Shown: one piece after another, positions 13,901 to 27,000 of the stretch
Numbering within the stretch: the first letter of the stretch is position 1
Layout of the letters: each line of letters opens with the position of its first letter
Assembly (NCBI GenBank): GCA_021186555.1
Contig: JAJKFL010000014.1
Coordinates: 30,272,033-30,336,032 of the forward strand
DNA from: Reticulitermes speratus
Taxonomy: Eukaryota; Arthropoda; Insecta; Blattodea; Rhinotermitidae
DNA length: 64,000 nt
Reading direction: 5' to 3'
Translations under genes and position numbers: made by a program
Notes under the pieces: generated by a model
The model's database searches: none
The model's input: only the letters and a program-made list of their open reading frames with translations
Told to the model about the DNA's origin: nothing

Positions 13901-16900
13901 TACTGCTGACAGAACAAGAAAACCTGTATTAACACATCCACTGCCTAATATGACTCATGACATTTTCACAAAACCATTCTACAGTGCCAAACATAACCCA
14001 GAATATAGATTAGTCAGAAAGTGACAACTCCTATTGCTTTTTTATTTCATGCCATTTCCAAAGTTACATGTGTGCAAATTTCACACAACTTCACTACAAC
14101 ATTGCTGAAGGGATAGTTCTTCTTCAATATAGTTTTCATCTCTAGCAACATTCTTCTTCCACCTCTAAACAAGAGCCCAGTGTAAGTTGTTCTCTTTCTT
14201 CTACAGCCACTGGTGCATAGCATCCTGTGGTGCTTTGTCATCAGCATAATAATGATGCCCTCACAGGCTGTTGCAAAGAGCCAAACAAGAGAAAATCTGA
14301 TGGTGTGAGGTCAGGACTGTAGGGTGGGTGCAGTAACACTGTCCATCCAAACTCTGTGAAGCTTCAGTGATGTGCATGCTTGTGTGTGGTCTAACTTCAT
14401 GGAGGAAACACACTTCCAACATTTTTCTTGTGGAACAACCTCCCTTCACTGATGGAAAGGGCACAGCATAATTCATTTTCTCTTATGCAATGATTACTGC
14501 ATATCTGTTCCTCAACCTGGTAGACACTGTCAGGCATTACAGGAGTGCAAAGGCAACCATTTTCTGATTTTTCATGAAGTTCTGCTCCCCCTGTTTCAGT
14601 TTCTTTAATCTGTCTTACACATTGTCAAACAATACTCCTATCCAGAGTTGCCTCACCATACAATTTGAGCAAATGTTCATGAATATGAGCTGATTCCTCA
14701 CCTTCAGCAACTAAAAACATAATCACTGCTTGTTGTTGTAAGAATACATCAGTCTTTGCCATACCAGAATTATCTGTGGTACTGCCATATATCCAGTAAA
14801 ACAGTTGAAACTAATAGAAAATGACTGAAAATACTGCAAGGAGTTTACCGATGTCTTGGTTTGTCATATAAAAGAAGAATGTGACAAGACAAAAAAATAC
14901 AAGGCATTTGTTTCTGACTGCCTCTTGTGGTTCCCCATTTCTGCAAACAAGGTCAACCACTTGCTACACACACTTCATGAGATGTCGTCTGCTCTCTGAA
15001 GAACTGAGCCATGAATCTAACATTGTGATAAATTTGAATACATGGAAGCAAGTGAAACTGTCGTCATCATCAATTCCTCTCATTCTTTGCAGCAGAGCAC
15101 AGGGCAGCAGTAAAATGTTTCCATCCTTTTCTACTGTTGGCCAGCCTCTTTATTCACTCCAGGTCCTTCCACCTTTATTGGCTTCTACTTCTAAAGTCCT
15201 CTTCCAGGTGTTTCTGGGGCATCATTTGTCTCTTCACTCCTTGGGGATTCCAGTCCAGTGCCGGTTTCTCAATAGCACCATTTGGCTTCCTTAGCATGTG
15301 GCCTATCCATCACCATTTCCTCTCTTTAATCTGTTGTCTGATTGGTTGTTGGTCATCTCCCACAGGTCTTAACCTGATAACATTTCGGAAATCTCATGTT
15401 TAAACTCTGCCGTAGGCATCTGTTAGTAAGAACCTGTAGCCGTCTGATAATAGGTTCTGTGACCTTCTATGTTTCGCAGCCATACAGTAAGACTGATTTC
15501 ACACAGCTATTGAAGAGTTTGAGTTTTGTTCTTCTCAAGATGTTCTTTTTTTCCAGACAGGATACAAATGAATAAAACTTCCCTCACTTCTCTAATACAT
15601 CTCTTGACATCCTCTTCCGCACCACCTTGTGACATTACTTCTGAGATACAAGAAAGAATCCACTTGTTCTACATCCGTTTCGTTCAGTGTAAGTTTGGCT
15701 TCTGTACTGGAGTTAATTCTCATCTCTTTGGTTTTCCCAGCACTGATCTTTAGTCCAGCATCCTTTGCTTCTTCTTGTAGCTTTGTGACCTTTCTCTACA
15801 TCTCAGAATCTTGTGGACAATAGGCAGATGTCATCAGCGAATTGAAGGTCTTATATAGTCTGTCGTTCAATCCCATTGGATTCCTCTTTTCCTTCCTTTC
15901 ACAACATTCCCCACCACTCTATCCAAAAGTAGCATAAATATAGTTGGAGAAAGGATAAAGCAAATGAAGTGCCAAAACAAAATTTAGTGGTACAATATAC
16001 AAGAAAAGTGATTATAAACATGCCAGTTCCTAAGTGACGGTAACAACCATGATAAAAATGTGCTCAGTGTTCTGAACAATGCATCTGACAGGTGTAATAG
16101 TGATGTGGTTGATGGTGAAAAAGTCCCTGCATTGATTCAACACAAACATAACACCATGAGTGATCAGACTGATGACAAACCAACCAAAGCACAGTCTACA
16201 AGAGAAAAGGGGCTAAGGTATTAAATCAGGAAAATTTCTTCATGTATAAAGTATATTAGGGCCTTAATTAGAAGCAATGTTATGTCACTGCTTTGTGTCA
16301 AAACCAACAGACAGAACAATTTCCAAGCAGCACTGTTCTGTAAACCCACCTTCCTGCCAAAGTGAAGTTTCTATGACTGTTGATGCTTGCAGGTAATGTA
16401 AAGAAGCCAATGTTACCCACACAGTGGTCAAATCAATATATTCCCTCTACCCCAGTTTTCCATGGTACTATATTAAGGAACCAATATGAGCTAATATTTC
16501 AATCATAGTACCGAAATGCATGGTAATAATGGCAGGCTATATACGGTTTGACTTCTTCTGGATCACCTTTGTAACCAGTAGCACACACACAAAACCAGAA
16601 CTTTATTCTATTTTCACCGTGCATTTTTCGAGTATAGACAATGTTTTTCACCAACTAAATGCACTTGTCATACACACTAAAATATTCTAAAAATGTTTTA
16701 TAAAAAGCCCCTTTTTATAAACCATTTTTTGAATATTTTAGTGTTTATGACAAGTGCATTTAGTTGGTGAAAAACATTGTCTATACAAAACCAGAAGTTA
16801 GCATTCAACAAAGAATCTCATGTGGGTGTTAGTTAATCTTTCAGGCTCTGTAACCCAGAAGAACATACCAGGTGTGGCATTATGGTTCAATTAGCATGTG

Positions 16901-19900
16901 AAAGTGCCACTAGTTACAGATGTAACTTCAAAATACATGATAGCGTATCTGAGGCTCTACAAAACTGTCACTACTGTCTTAGTGTCATATGAAAGCAAAG
17001 GTTTATGTGCAGAAACAACAAGGTCAGACTTACTCGGATACTGCTGGGAAAAAATGTCAACATCTCAGACAGAACCATTAATTGATGTAGCAGCTAGCAG
17101 AAACATTTAAAACACTCAGACCAGGAAAAATGGCATTCATGTGACATAAACACTTTCTCATGTAGTATTGGACAGACAAGCAGATATCAACATAGTGCCA
17201 ATAATCAGACAGCACAAATTGTAAAGACCAGCAAGCTAGTACTGAAATCAGCATACACTGCAGATTACAACACACACAGAAGTTGGACAATGAAGACAGA
17301 CAGACAGCAAAATACCCATTTGCCAAAAAATTAAAGAAATGGACAATACAGTGTTCATGTACTTACTAAGTGTGCCACAAGCAACACACACATATTAAAT
17401 CACACGTGCAATCCTGAAAGTGTACTATGTAATTTCCAGCAGGTTGTAATTCAACAAGTGACTGCTACAAGTGCACCAGTGGGAGAAAACCAAACAAATG
17501 ACAGAGCCACACCAAGAACATGTGACAGTGCTAAACCCAGTGCTGCAGGATATTTATGCCAGGAAGATCATCATGTAAAGAGGGTACCAATAAAAGCTCC
17601 AATGTCAAGGCTGCATGAAAAAATTTCCCATTTTGTGTTAGTGCAGTTATCTGAAAGTGAAAAGCAGAAATGTCTCATCAGAAGTGCAGTGTATACCAAG
17701 AAGAAAATCTGAAAATCAGGGGCGTGCCAACATTCTGCTGCTCAAATTTTCAGGTACCACTACATCTTGGTGATTTGTTCTAGTTATCACACCCTTATAT
17801 AGTATGAAAAAGACAATGAAAGTTTTATTAATAAATCTGTACTAGAAGATTCAAGTCTTCTGCAATGTTATACCGTGTCAACTGGTAACTAGTTACGAAT
17901 GTTTTAGAGGAGTATAATGCCTCCACCTTCACAGTCAAACAGTCCAAGAAAAATGCCTCACCCTCCAGATGGAGGCACTACACTCCTCTGAAATGTCAGT
18001 AACTATTTAGCAGTCAACATAGCATAACATCCCTGAAGACTTGAATCTTCTAGGTGTCAGACCCTCAAATCTCACATTAATGTGTATTATATTATACATT
18101 AATTGTTCTTCAGCTATTTGAACATGAAGGCAATATGAGCACTCAAAGTATCAGGCAACTATTTACCAGTCAGCATAGCATTAGTATCCCAGAAGACTTG
18201 AATCTTTAGCAACACTGCTGTGAGAACCTCAAATAAATCTCGCATAAAATATATTGGTTTCAGAGTTATAATTATTGCTTAGACTGCAAATTTCAAAAAC
18301 GAGAAAGAGAGAGGGGGGACAGAGAGATGGCAAACCACAGGACCAAATGGCCATTTAAAAGTCTGCAGTGAATGTGTTAGTGAACATCTTTAAAATTCTG
18401 CGATGGTGGTGCTTGGCAGACTAATGGTTCATGACAGGGGACTGACAAAGTAATAACAAAGTGTAACATGACTAGAATGAGAATATGGTAAACTGTAATA
18501 TATTGTAATTTTTATGTGTGTGCATTCAGGTTCTATCTTCCAAACAGCAAAATAAACGACAAATACACTGTTGTCAGTGTTTTTCTGGCACACACTTCTG
18601 CTAGAAGTTCATATATTACTAAAATATAAAATAATAAATATTACCGGACTCGTAAGCTGAGGCAGCTGGCACCATAAAGGATAGGATCCAGGTTAGCCAA
18701 AACATGTAACAAGAAAAAAAAAAAAAGAAAAAAAAAAGTATTTTCATAAGCAAATAAATTGGATAAAACAGCGTTTCAAAACAAGATTTTATCAAATACA
18801 TGGCAGTAATAATTCCAGCTTAAAACTGTCTCGTCCCTTTTTCAGTTAGTATACTCAAACACAACGTAACCCTTCCATGAGACAAATTTAACTTGAGGCA
18901 TCTTGATATATCAGTATCTGTAACAAAATATCACTTTCCAACAAATTCCACTGCTTAAAAAACCGCACACATACACGCACATGCAAAGTCATGGTGGAAG
19001 GGGGCTGAGCATTTCTCATCTTTCCCAAGTGATGGTAGTTACTTCACACAGCACAGTCCTTCTTGGTAAGGTGAAAGTTCCTAAGCTGGTCACAGAATTC
19101 CACACATTTTATGCAAACCAACAGCTTATCACAATGTGAACAAGAGCCTGCCACTCATCCATATGCTCATCCACATAAAACCAGTCCATTCCCTCCTACA
19201 AATCTATTTGGAGGAAGGTGTTTGGGGTAGGGTACCATAACAAAGAAATGCATGGCAAACATATTTCAGAGTAGCAATGGTACAGTGATGATAAATTAGA
19301 CAAAAGAATTGAGGCTTCAGTGAAGACAAGTTCACCATCAAACAAAACAAAAACAATCTTAGAGCCTAAATGACATGAACAGTGCAACTAACCAAGTGAG
19401 GTTCCTTAGACAACAGCCATTTCAGGTAATCCATGCGGATATCAACCTTATCACTGAGTTCTGTCAGGTAGAAGCAATCGTAAGGCACCTGTGGTCCATC
19501 CACACCACTGTTCAACTTGTTCAGCTTCCCAAGAACTTCAAGGGGTATGAACATGTCACAATCCCAATTCTGCATCAAAAATACATACAGTGGTGTCATC
19601 TGTATTTTTGAGAATGACACTTTGTTCTGGGTTTTACTCAAGACCTAGCCACATTGTTAATTGAAAATGTATGGATTATTTTATCTGGTGTACTTAAATT
19701 TCATGTGAAGGGATCACATTTTCTGCTTTACCTTGTCATGAATTATTGCACTTTAATTTCTGAGGCCCCTCTTCTTCCTAGTGCTGACACAGAACTTTAA
19801 AAAAGGCCATAACCACTTCCTGCCATATCCTCCCCAGTTAATAATTCATAACCTATGCAATTAGATTTAACACTCAATTGAAAGTATTGTCAAATCCCTT

Positions 19901-22900
19901 ACATTTAACTTGCAAGTGACACAAAGGCACACGCAACTCATTTGCTGTTGACACATACATATTGGTCTGGCATGCTCTGTATGTGTGTAGAATATTGGAA
20001 GTAAACGTAACAAATATTCTTCTAAAAGTGTGTATTTCTAAATAAAGACACTCACAGTTAAACTGATTCATTGCATCACTGTGTACTTCCAGTTCTACAT
20101 ATAAAAGAACACCATTACATACATAAAATTCATTTAAAAAATCCTTTCATTAATCTCTAACATGTTTTGATCAATAGAGGTCATCATCAGGAAGACTTTG
20201 ACAAGACAGAAAATGGTATTGCCAAGGCTTCCAAAATGTTATGCTGTGAGTAATACACAATAACAAAAAAAGGACAAAATACACACATATCTTTCATATA
20301 AAAAATAGAAGTTATTTATATACCCTACTTTCAGATTGTGTGTTCAGTACAGGCAGTCCCCAATTTTCGTACATAATTCGTTCCTACAAACGTGTACAAA
20401 AGTCAAAATGTATGAAAGTTGAGCATAGCCTGATATGTTATTAGGGGGATTCCATTCCCATTGTTTAAAATTACATAAAAATCCCTATTTATGGTCAACA
20501 AATGAAACAGCTATAACAATAATTACAGTACAGTCATGCATGAATTCAACCAAAGGTAACTTCACACTCCCACCATCACACAAGCGAATATCCTCCACAC
20601 TTCTGATTGTTATGTAAGGGATGGCCAACAAAACTCATACTTCTTAAGCCACTGGTAACCTTAACAAGGTTTAAAAATGTTTTCATACATCTACTCCACA
20701 GTACAATGGCCATATCATTCTGCAGGCAAAATACGTACAGCCACCATCATGTTGTATTTCAACTTTCTTCCACCAGATTACTTTACAAGATTAAGTGGCC
20801 AAGATAGACAACAACAAAGAACATGCAGCCTCACCAAAATCAGCCAACGTGAAAACTCAACTGTCCTCACCATCATCAAAGTTGTTGGTTGGGTCACAAA
20901 ATATAAACAATACAAATAAATTTTCTAAAGTTATTTCTTGCCTCAAGTTCCAGTTATCTCACTTACCTTTTCCGGCATTTAGTAGGCACAAAGTACAGTT
21001 TGGGACTCAGTTTGTTCATCAGCCATGTATGAAAGTCTGAATTTGGCACATGAAAGACGGATTAGGGGTGAGAATTTATAATGTACGAAAGTCAAACCTC
21101 CGAAAGTCGAGGACCACCAGTGTTTTATTAACCTTTAAGAGCCGAAACGGACAAATCTGTCCATCGTTATGTGTAGGTATGAATGCCAAAACGGACATTT
21201 TTGTCCAAAAATATATATGTAAACTTTTCGCATTAAATACGATATTGACGGGGCAATAAGCGTGTGTAAATATTATGTATACATACAACAGACTTGAAGG
21301 TAATTTTACAGTTGTGCCTCATACCAAGGGGGCGTATTGGGGCGCGGAGGTAATATACCATAAAATGATGTATTCAACACTGTTTAGAGCTCCAGCTCCA
21401 GCATCTGTACATTCATGTGCCCCAGATACCCATCGATTAAAAAGCCGGTAGGATCGAGTTAAGATTTATACGAGTCGATAGAAATATTTATGTACTTTCC
21501 GGGAACCGAACCCTGATCTCCTTTCTGGTAGTTGTATAACTTATTCACTGTTCTAGCCCGTGCTTGTAATGACAGAAAAATTTTCAATACATTTTCACAA
21601 TATATTTCTCCAAATATACGGAAAAATTAAAAGCTTCCGGCTGTATTTACCCTTACGTACTTGATGGAAGAATGAAACATAGCTCACCCGAGAAAGGCAG
21701 TATATGATACGTCATCAGAAGGAAGTTACTTGTAACAGAAATTATTACATACCTTATTATTAGATGTTCTCATCCGAATCAATATCACAGATCAGCTGTG
21801 ATTCAATATCTTCATCACGAATATGCCTTCTGCGAGCCATGATGTTGATTATGTACTCACAAGAAATAATTTTCACAAGCGACAGGGTCACTGCACTGTG
21901 CGACAAACACTGAAAGAGTGTGGCCACTGGTAGGAATACCGAGAAACGTATGTTTCCTTTCGCAGGTCAGATTCCTCATGGTTGTAAAACTGTAAACCTC
22001 TTTGTAAGTACACCCTTACAGAAATCACACCAACGAAAAGCATTTCGCTGTTGTTAAAATAACCTCACAGAAATATTTTCCCTTGAAAGTGGGGACGAAT
22101 TCAGGAGAAAGGAGCCAGAATTTAAGGCTAAAGAGAACAAAATATAACATATTACTAAAATTTCTGTCTCTTAGGGAAGTGGTTCATTCTTATTTTGCAT
22201 CAAAATATTTTATAATAAACTATGATATACATTACCGTGTTCTCCATGCTTTACTTGAGCAAATACGATTTATTTCACAGATCCAGCGTTAATATTCTTC
22301 AAGATATTCAAAATTTTCCTAACCATTGCAACAAACTTTTAAATCCCCAGAGAAAATTCCGGTCCGCTGACAGTACAGGGTATTTAAATCGCCGGCTTTT
22401 AAAGGTTAATCTCTACCTACGTTTCATTCATTTTCAAGACTCAAACGTAGTCAGAAGTATTATTATTTCAGGTTCTTGTTTTTAAAATGTTAATGTGAAA
22501 TCTTCATGTTATAATCACCAAATACTACAGAACTTTGATTGTTACACATATCCATAACCTTAGACCCTTATTCTATGTTTCTACATACTTTACTTTATAG
22601 TATATCACAACACACAATATACTTTGAAAATTACAAGGAAACACATAACAAGAAAATAACGTTATGGATACGTATGAAGAATAAAGTTCTACAGTATTTG
22701 GTGTAATTACATATGGATTACAGCATGAATACTTCTTTAGTAACTATATGCTGCCATTTTTAATAAGAAAAAGTATAAACAGTAATACTTATGAAAACAT
22801 GTGAATCTCAAAAGTAAATAGAAAATATGCTGGGTTTAACCAAATACAATACACAGCATCTCAACATAGGATATACAAATAAATAGGTTCTATATTTTAT

Positions 22901-24030
22901 ATGAAATATATGTACATGTTTTATCTTTGTATGGATATGTATTATTTAAAGCATAAAATCATGTAAACCTTGGCAGAACCACTTTTTGACTTGTAAAACA
23001 TCTACCTGATGAAGATCTGTATTGGCTGTTCAAAACTAAGCTGTGTACTATGTAACACATGTAACACTCATTCTTCTTACCCACTTCATGTTCCTTGTCA
23101 TTCTCAGTTCTCACACTCAAAAAATCACAATCCATTCCACTGTTACTCTATGACAATCCTGGAAATCCTACAAGAAGACACAATACAGATGGACCCTGTG
23201 ATTTCTCCAGACAAAACCCCCAATTTTGGAAATTTCTGGACTGAGATTGACAGTTGTGAAATTCAAACAAAATTCATCAGACCTGGTGTGGTTCTATATA
23301 AATCCCAAATCATTAATTTCCCATATTCAGAAAAAATAATGAAATGTCATAATTCATATATCATCAACAACTTTTCAGGGAAAAATCAACATGAATAGAA
23401 ATTATCTTTTCAGAGAAAACTATTAAACAATATATATATATTACTCACTTTCCAGCATTCACATTGGAACACTACCCTATACTCTCTGAATACTACCTAG
23501 AAAGAAATATATGGTGCAGAACAGAAATAAATCATTCATTAAGTAAATTCTGTTACAATAAAGTTTGCATTACAATTAATGTTAACTTTGGTACCATATA
23601 AAGCATAGTGAACTAGGTATGGAAAATTTCCATTTACTCAAGAAGTTCACTTTCACTTTACACATATTTCTTACCTCTTGGTTGGCAGTCTCCATTTTTC
23701 TGAGTATATATATAACAACATTCTTAAACACTCTAATTAAGCGTTCGAAGTAATCCAAGGATGTTTTACTCCACCACAAACCTGGATGACAGAATAATTA
23801 CAATTATACATAATAAAAAATATAAAATTATATAATAAATATAATTATAAAGCAAATATTACAAAGTTCATTACAGAGCTAAGATTCTTAAGAATCTTTA
23901 AATCTGTGGTCTTTTGGGTAATTACACGGCGTCGTGTGGTAATTATTACCAAAAAGACTACAGATTTCATCAACATCACGGCAGAAGCCTGAAATCTTAA
24001 GAATCTTACACACTAAAGACAAGTCGTGTG

Positions 24031-24065
<35 letters not shown>

Positions 24066-27000
24066 GCTCAAAATTTTTTTGTTCAGTTCCATGGTTATGA
24101 TGCAGTAAAAGAGACAGTTTCCACTAACACCAGCATTCACAATGACCACAAACAATTCACTGGGACAAATGTTCGAACATGCTGGGATTTATCTGAAAGA
24201 ACCTGTTTTTTTTTCATGGACTGCAATGCCAAGTGCCAGAAATAGTAACAATATCAAAATATTCATCAAATAAACAGCAAGGCAAGGCCAGTTCTAAATA
24301 ATGGCAGAGTTTTAACAAAGAATACTGCTTAACCTAAAATTTTGCGTAATTAATCATAACAGCCTCTTATGAAGAACAGCAAATATCTGTACGTATGTGT
24401 TTATCAGCCCATGGTTTCATATTTTTTAATTATGAATAAAAAATTTTTATTATCCTTTATATGCCAACCTGTCATTTCTGACAACTAAACACACCAGTAC
24501 TCTACACAACTTTTGAATTAGCAAGTAGTGAAAATCAGACAGCAAAATATCCACCCTCTTTCATACATTTGTATTTCCTTTATTTATGGTTCATTTTAAT
24601 GATACTGTCAGTTTGATGTGAAAATACTAAGGTTTCTTCTGTCAGCCCAACAATAACCTTTAACACATCAAACATGCAAACAGCCAAGAAAACTACAAAC
24701 AATAATTTTACAATACATATATTGCTCACCTATGATTTTCAAATATTACCTGATGATGACCAACAGAGGTTGAAACACATTATAATAATAATGTACATGA
24801 GTAGACCTATGATAAAATTCAAATCACTGTTGTGCTGACTGAAGAAACCTTGTATTTTCATTTGAAACCCATCACAAAGCACAATGGGATGTCAACAATG
24901 AAGATTATGTCAGTGTATGAGACTATATAATGAGTACTAATATCATCAATATCAATATCATCACATCTTATTTATCTTGTTCCAGCTGAAATGAAATGAA
25001 TAGTCCAGAACATTGTAAACAGCTCAGAACAAATTTCAAAATACACACCTACAATTTTGCTTGCTTCAGCCTTTAAGTTCAGTAAAGTGTGACCAAATGG
25101 ATTGTGAAGAATCAAGTAGTTCTTTGGATTGTCAAACTCATGGTATAAGGGCAGAGTTAAGTAGAGTCTGAGGACTTCTATATCTGGTGGTGATACAACA
25201 AGCGAAGGAAGCAAGTTCTGTACCACACAGTTTGATATCTACAAAATAAACACATGAATTCACCAACATTATTGATGAAACAGAAATTGTTTTATACTTT
25301 ACACACTTCACATTCAATCGTGCATGACACAATTCTGTATTTCAACAGCATTCTATGATCACTGATGTCCACAGAGGATGATACAACAGCTCAATGGAAC
25401 TGAATGTGTGACATTTGCATCTTCTTCACATACTACAGTGATCTAGAACAAGGGCATAACTGGATCTTACACTACTGAACATATTTTATTGTATGAAATT
25501 ACCAGAACATACTAGCCGCAGAGTATGAAAATAAAGAATGAAGAATTTAACACTATATAAATAAGTGTCACAAAACAGAGGCTGATGAGATTTGTGACAA
25601 TGTCTTACTCTCTAAAACATAACTGTTGAACGCAGCATACTTACTGGGGTATAACTGACGTACATATACATTTTAAGAATACCGCCTTGTGTTATGCGAT
25701 ACTGTTACACCATCTTCAGGGTAGTTTCAGGCAGACTATCCTGAAGATAGAAGCAACACGTTCCTTCAAAACGGTAGATTACTACCTGAATACAGGGCTA
25801 TTCACCAGAAGACAATACTCTTCACTGTAAATAGATACCTGGATCTCAAATCTCACATTTTAAGTTTGTTTCTATCTTCAGGTGACTGGTTATTATTAAT
25901 CATTATACAGTTATCATTAAACATTTCTTAAGCATAAACTATAATAAGGCTGCAAGGTCTATAAAACATTCACTGTACAGTGAAACTTCTATAAATTGTT
26001 CCTGTATGGGTCACTTTCCTGTAATTATCTTTCCCGAAACTCACCATATAAGCAACACATTGTTCCTCAGTGTCATTTTACCACACCATTCATTCAGAAT
26101 TCCTAGTCCTGACCCACAATATTCCTGGAACGATTATGTCTAAGACAAAACACTGAAAGTAACCTTATGTTCTTGGAACATACAGCAGTCATGTGTCAGC
26201 CAAGTGTAGAATTACAGTAACACAATGTATTGAAATACACAGTAGCACTGACCTGCCTATACTGCAAAATACTGCCACACATAAGCCAAGTGTGGAACGA
26301 TAGTAGAGCAGGGGGAGTGAGGGGGAGGCATAAATTATAAGATGGAAGTATGAGATTTATGTTCTGCAGTTGTTAGTGGCATTGTCTTGCATCATCTTGT
26401 TTGCTTCATCTCGCTGAGTTCAGCAACTAATGTTTGTGCAATTTGGTGTTATTATTTCCTTTTGTGTGTTATCATGCCTGTTCTCCTATTATTCCTTTAC
26501 ATAAGGCCTACACCCACAGCCTGCCATGTTGTGTCCTACAAAGCAAGTCATGACACTTCATGAAGAAGTGGAGACAAATCTGATACAGAAACACATCAAC
26601 ACAGCTAAATGTCTCAATTAGCATCATCCACGTTAAACTCTACTGTTGCAATGGGAAGGGAAATCCAAGAACGATGAATAGAGGTTTCACTGTATACTGA
26701 TTCCTTTAATAAATGATTCTCAACTTGTCCAGTATCTGAGAAACAAAATTCACTTAAAGGAAAAAATTCTCTGTACTTACCAATTCCTTTATTGAATTAT
26801 TCTCAACTTTACCAATAGTTGAGAAGCACTGTTCAGCTACGAGCAAACTGATTCCATGATTACGCAACGTGCAGCAGTAGTGTTCATCATTCGGCAACAG
26901 GAACGAACAGTTTAAACATGCCTGACTACTGAACACAGTTTCTAAGCAGCTGAAAGTGAGAACCAATAATTATTGCCAAACTGAGTAACTCGAAGTAAAT

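Noticed and set aside
18619-18801. 60-residue minus frame with a poly-Phe run
   Set aside because: Produced by an A-rich tract; no protein signature.
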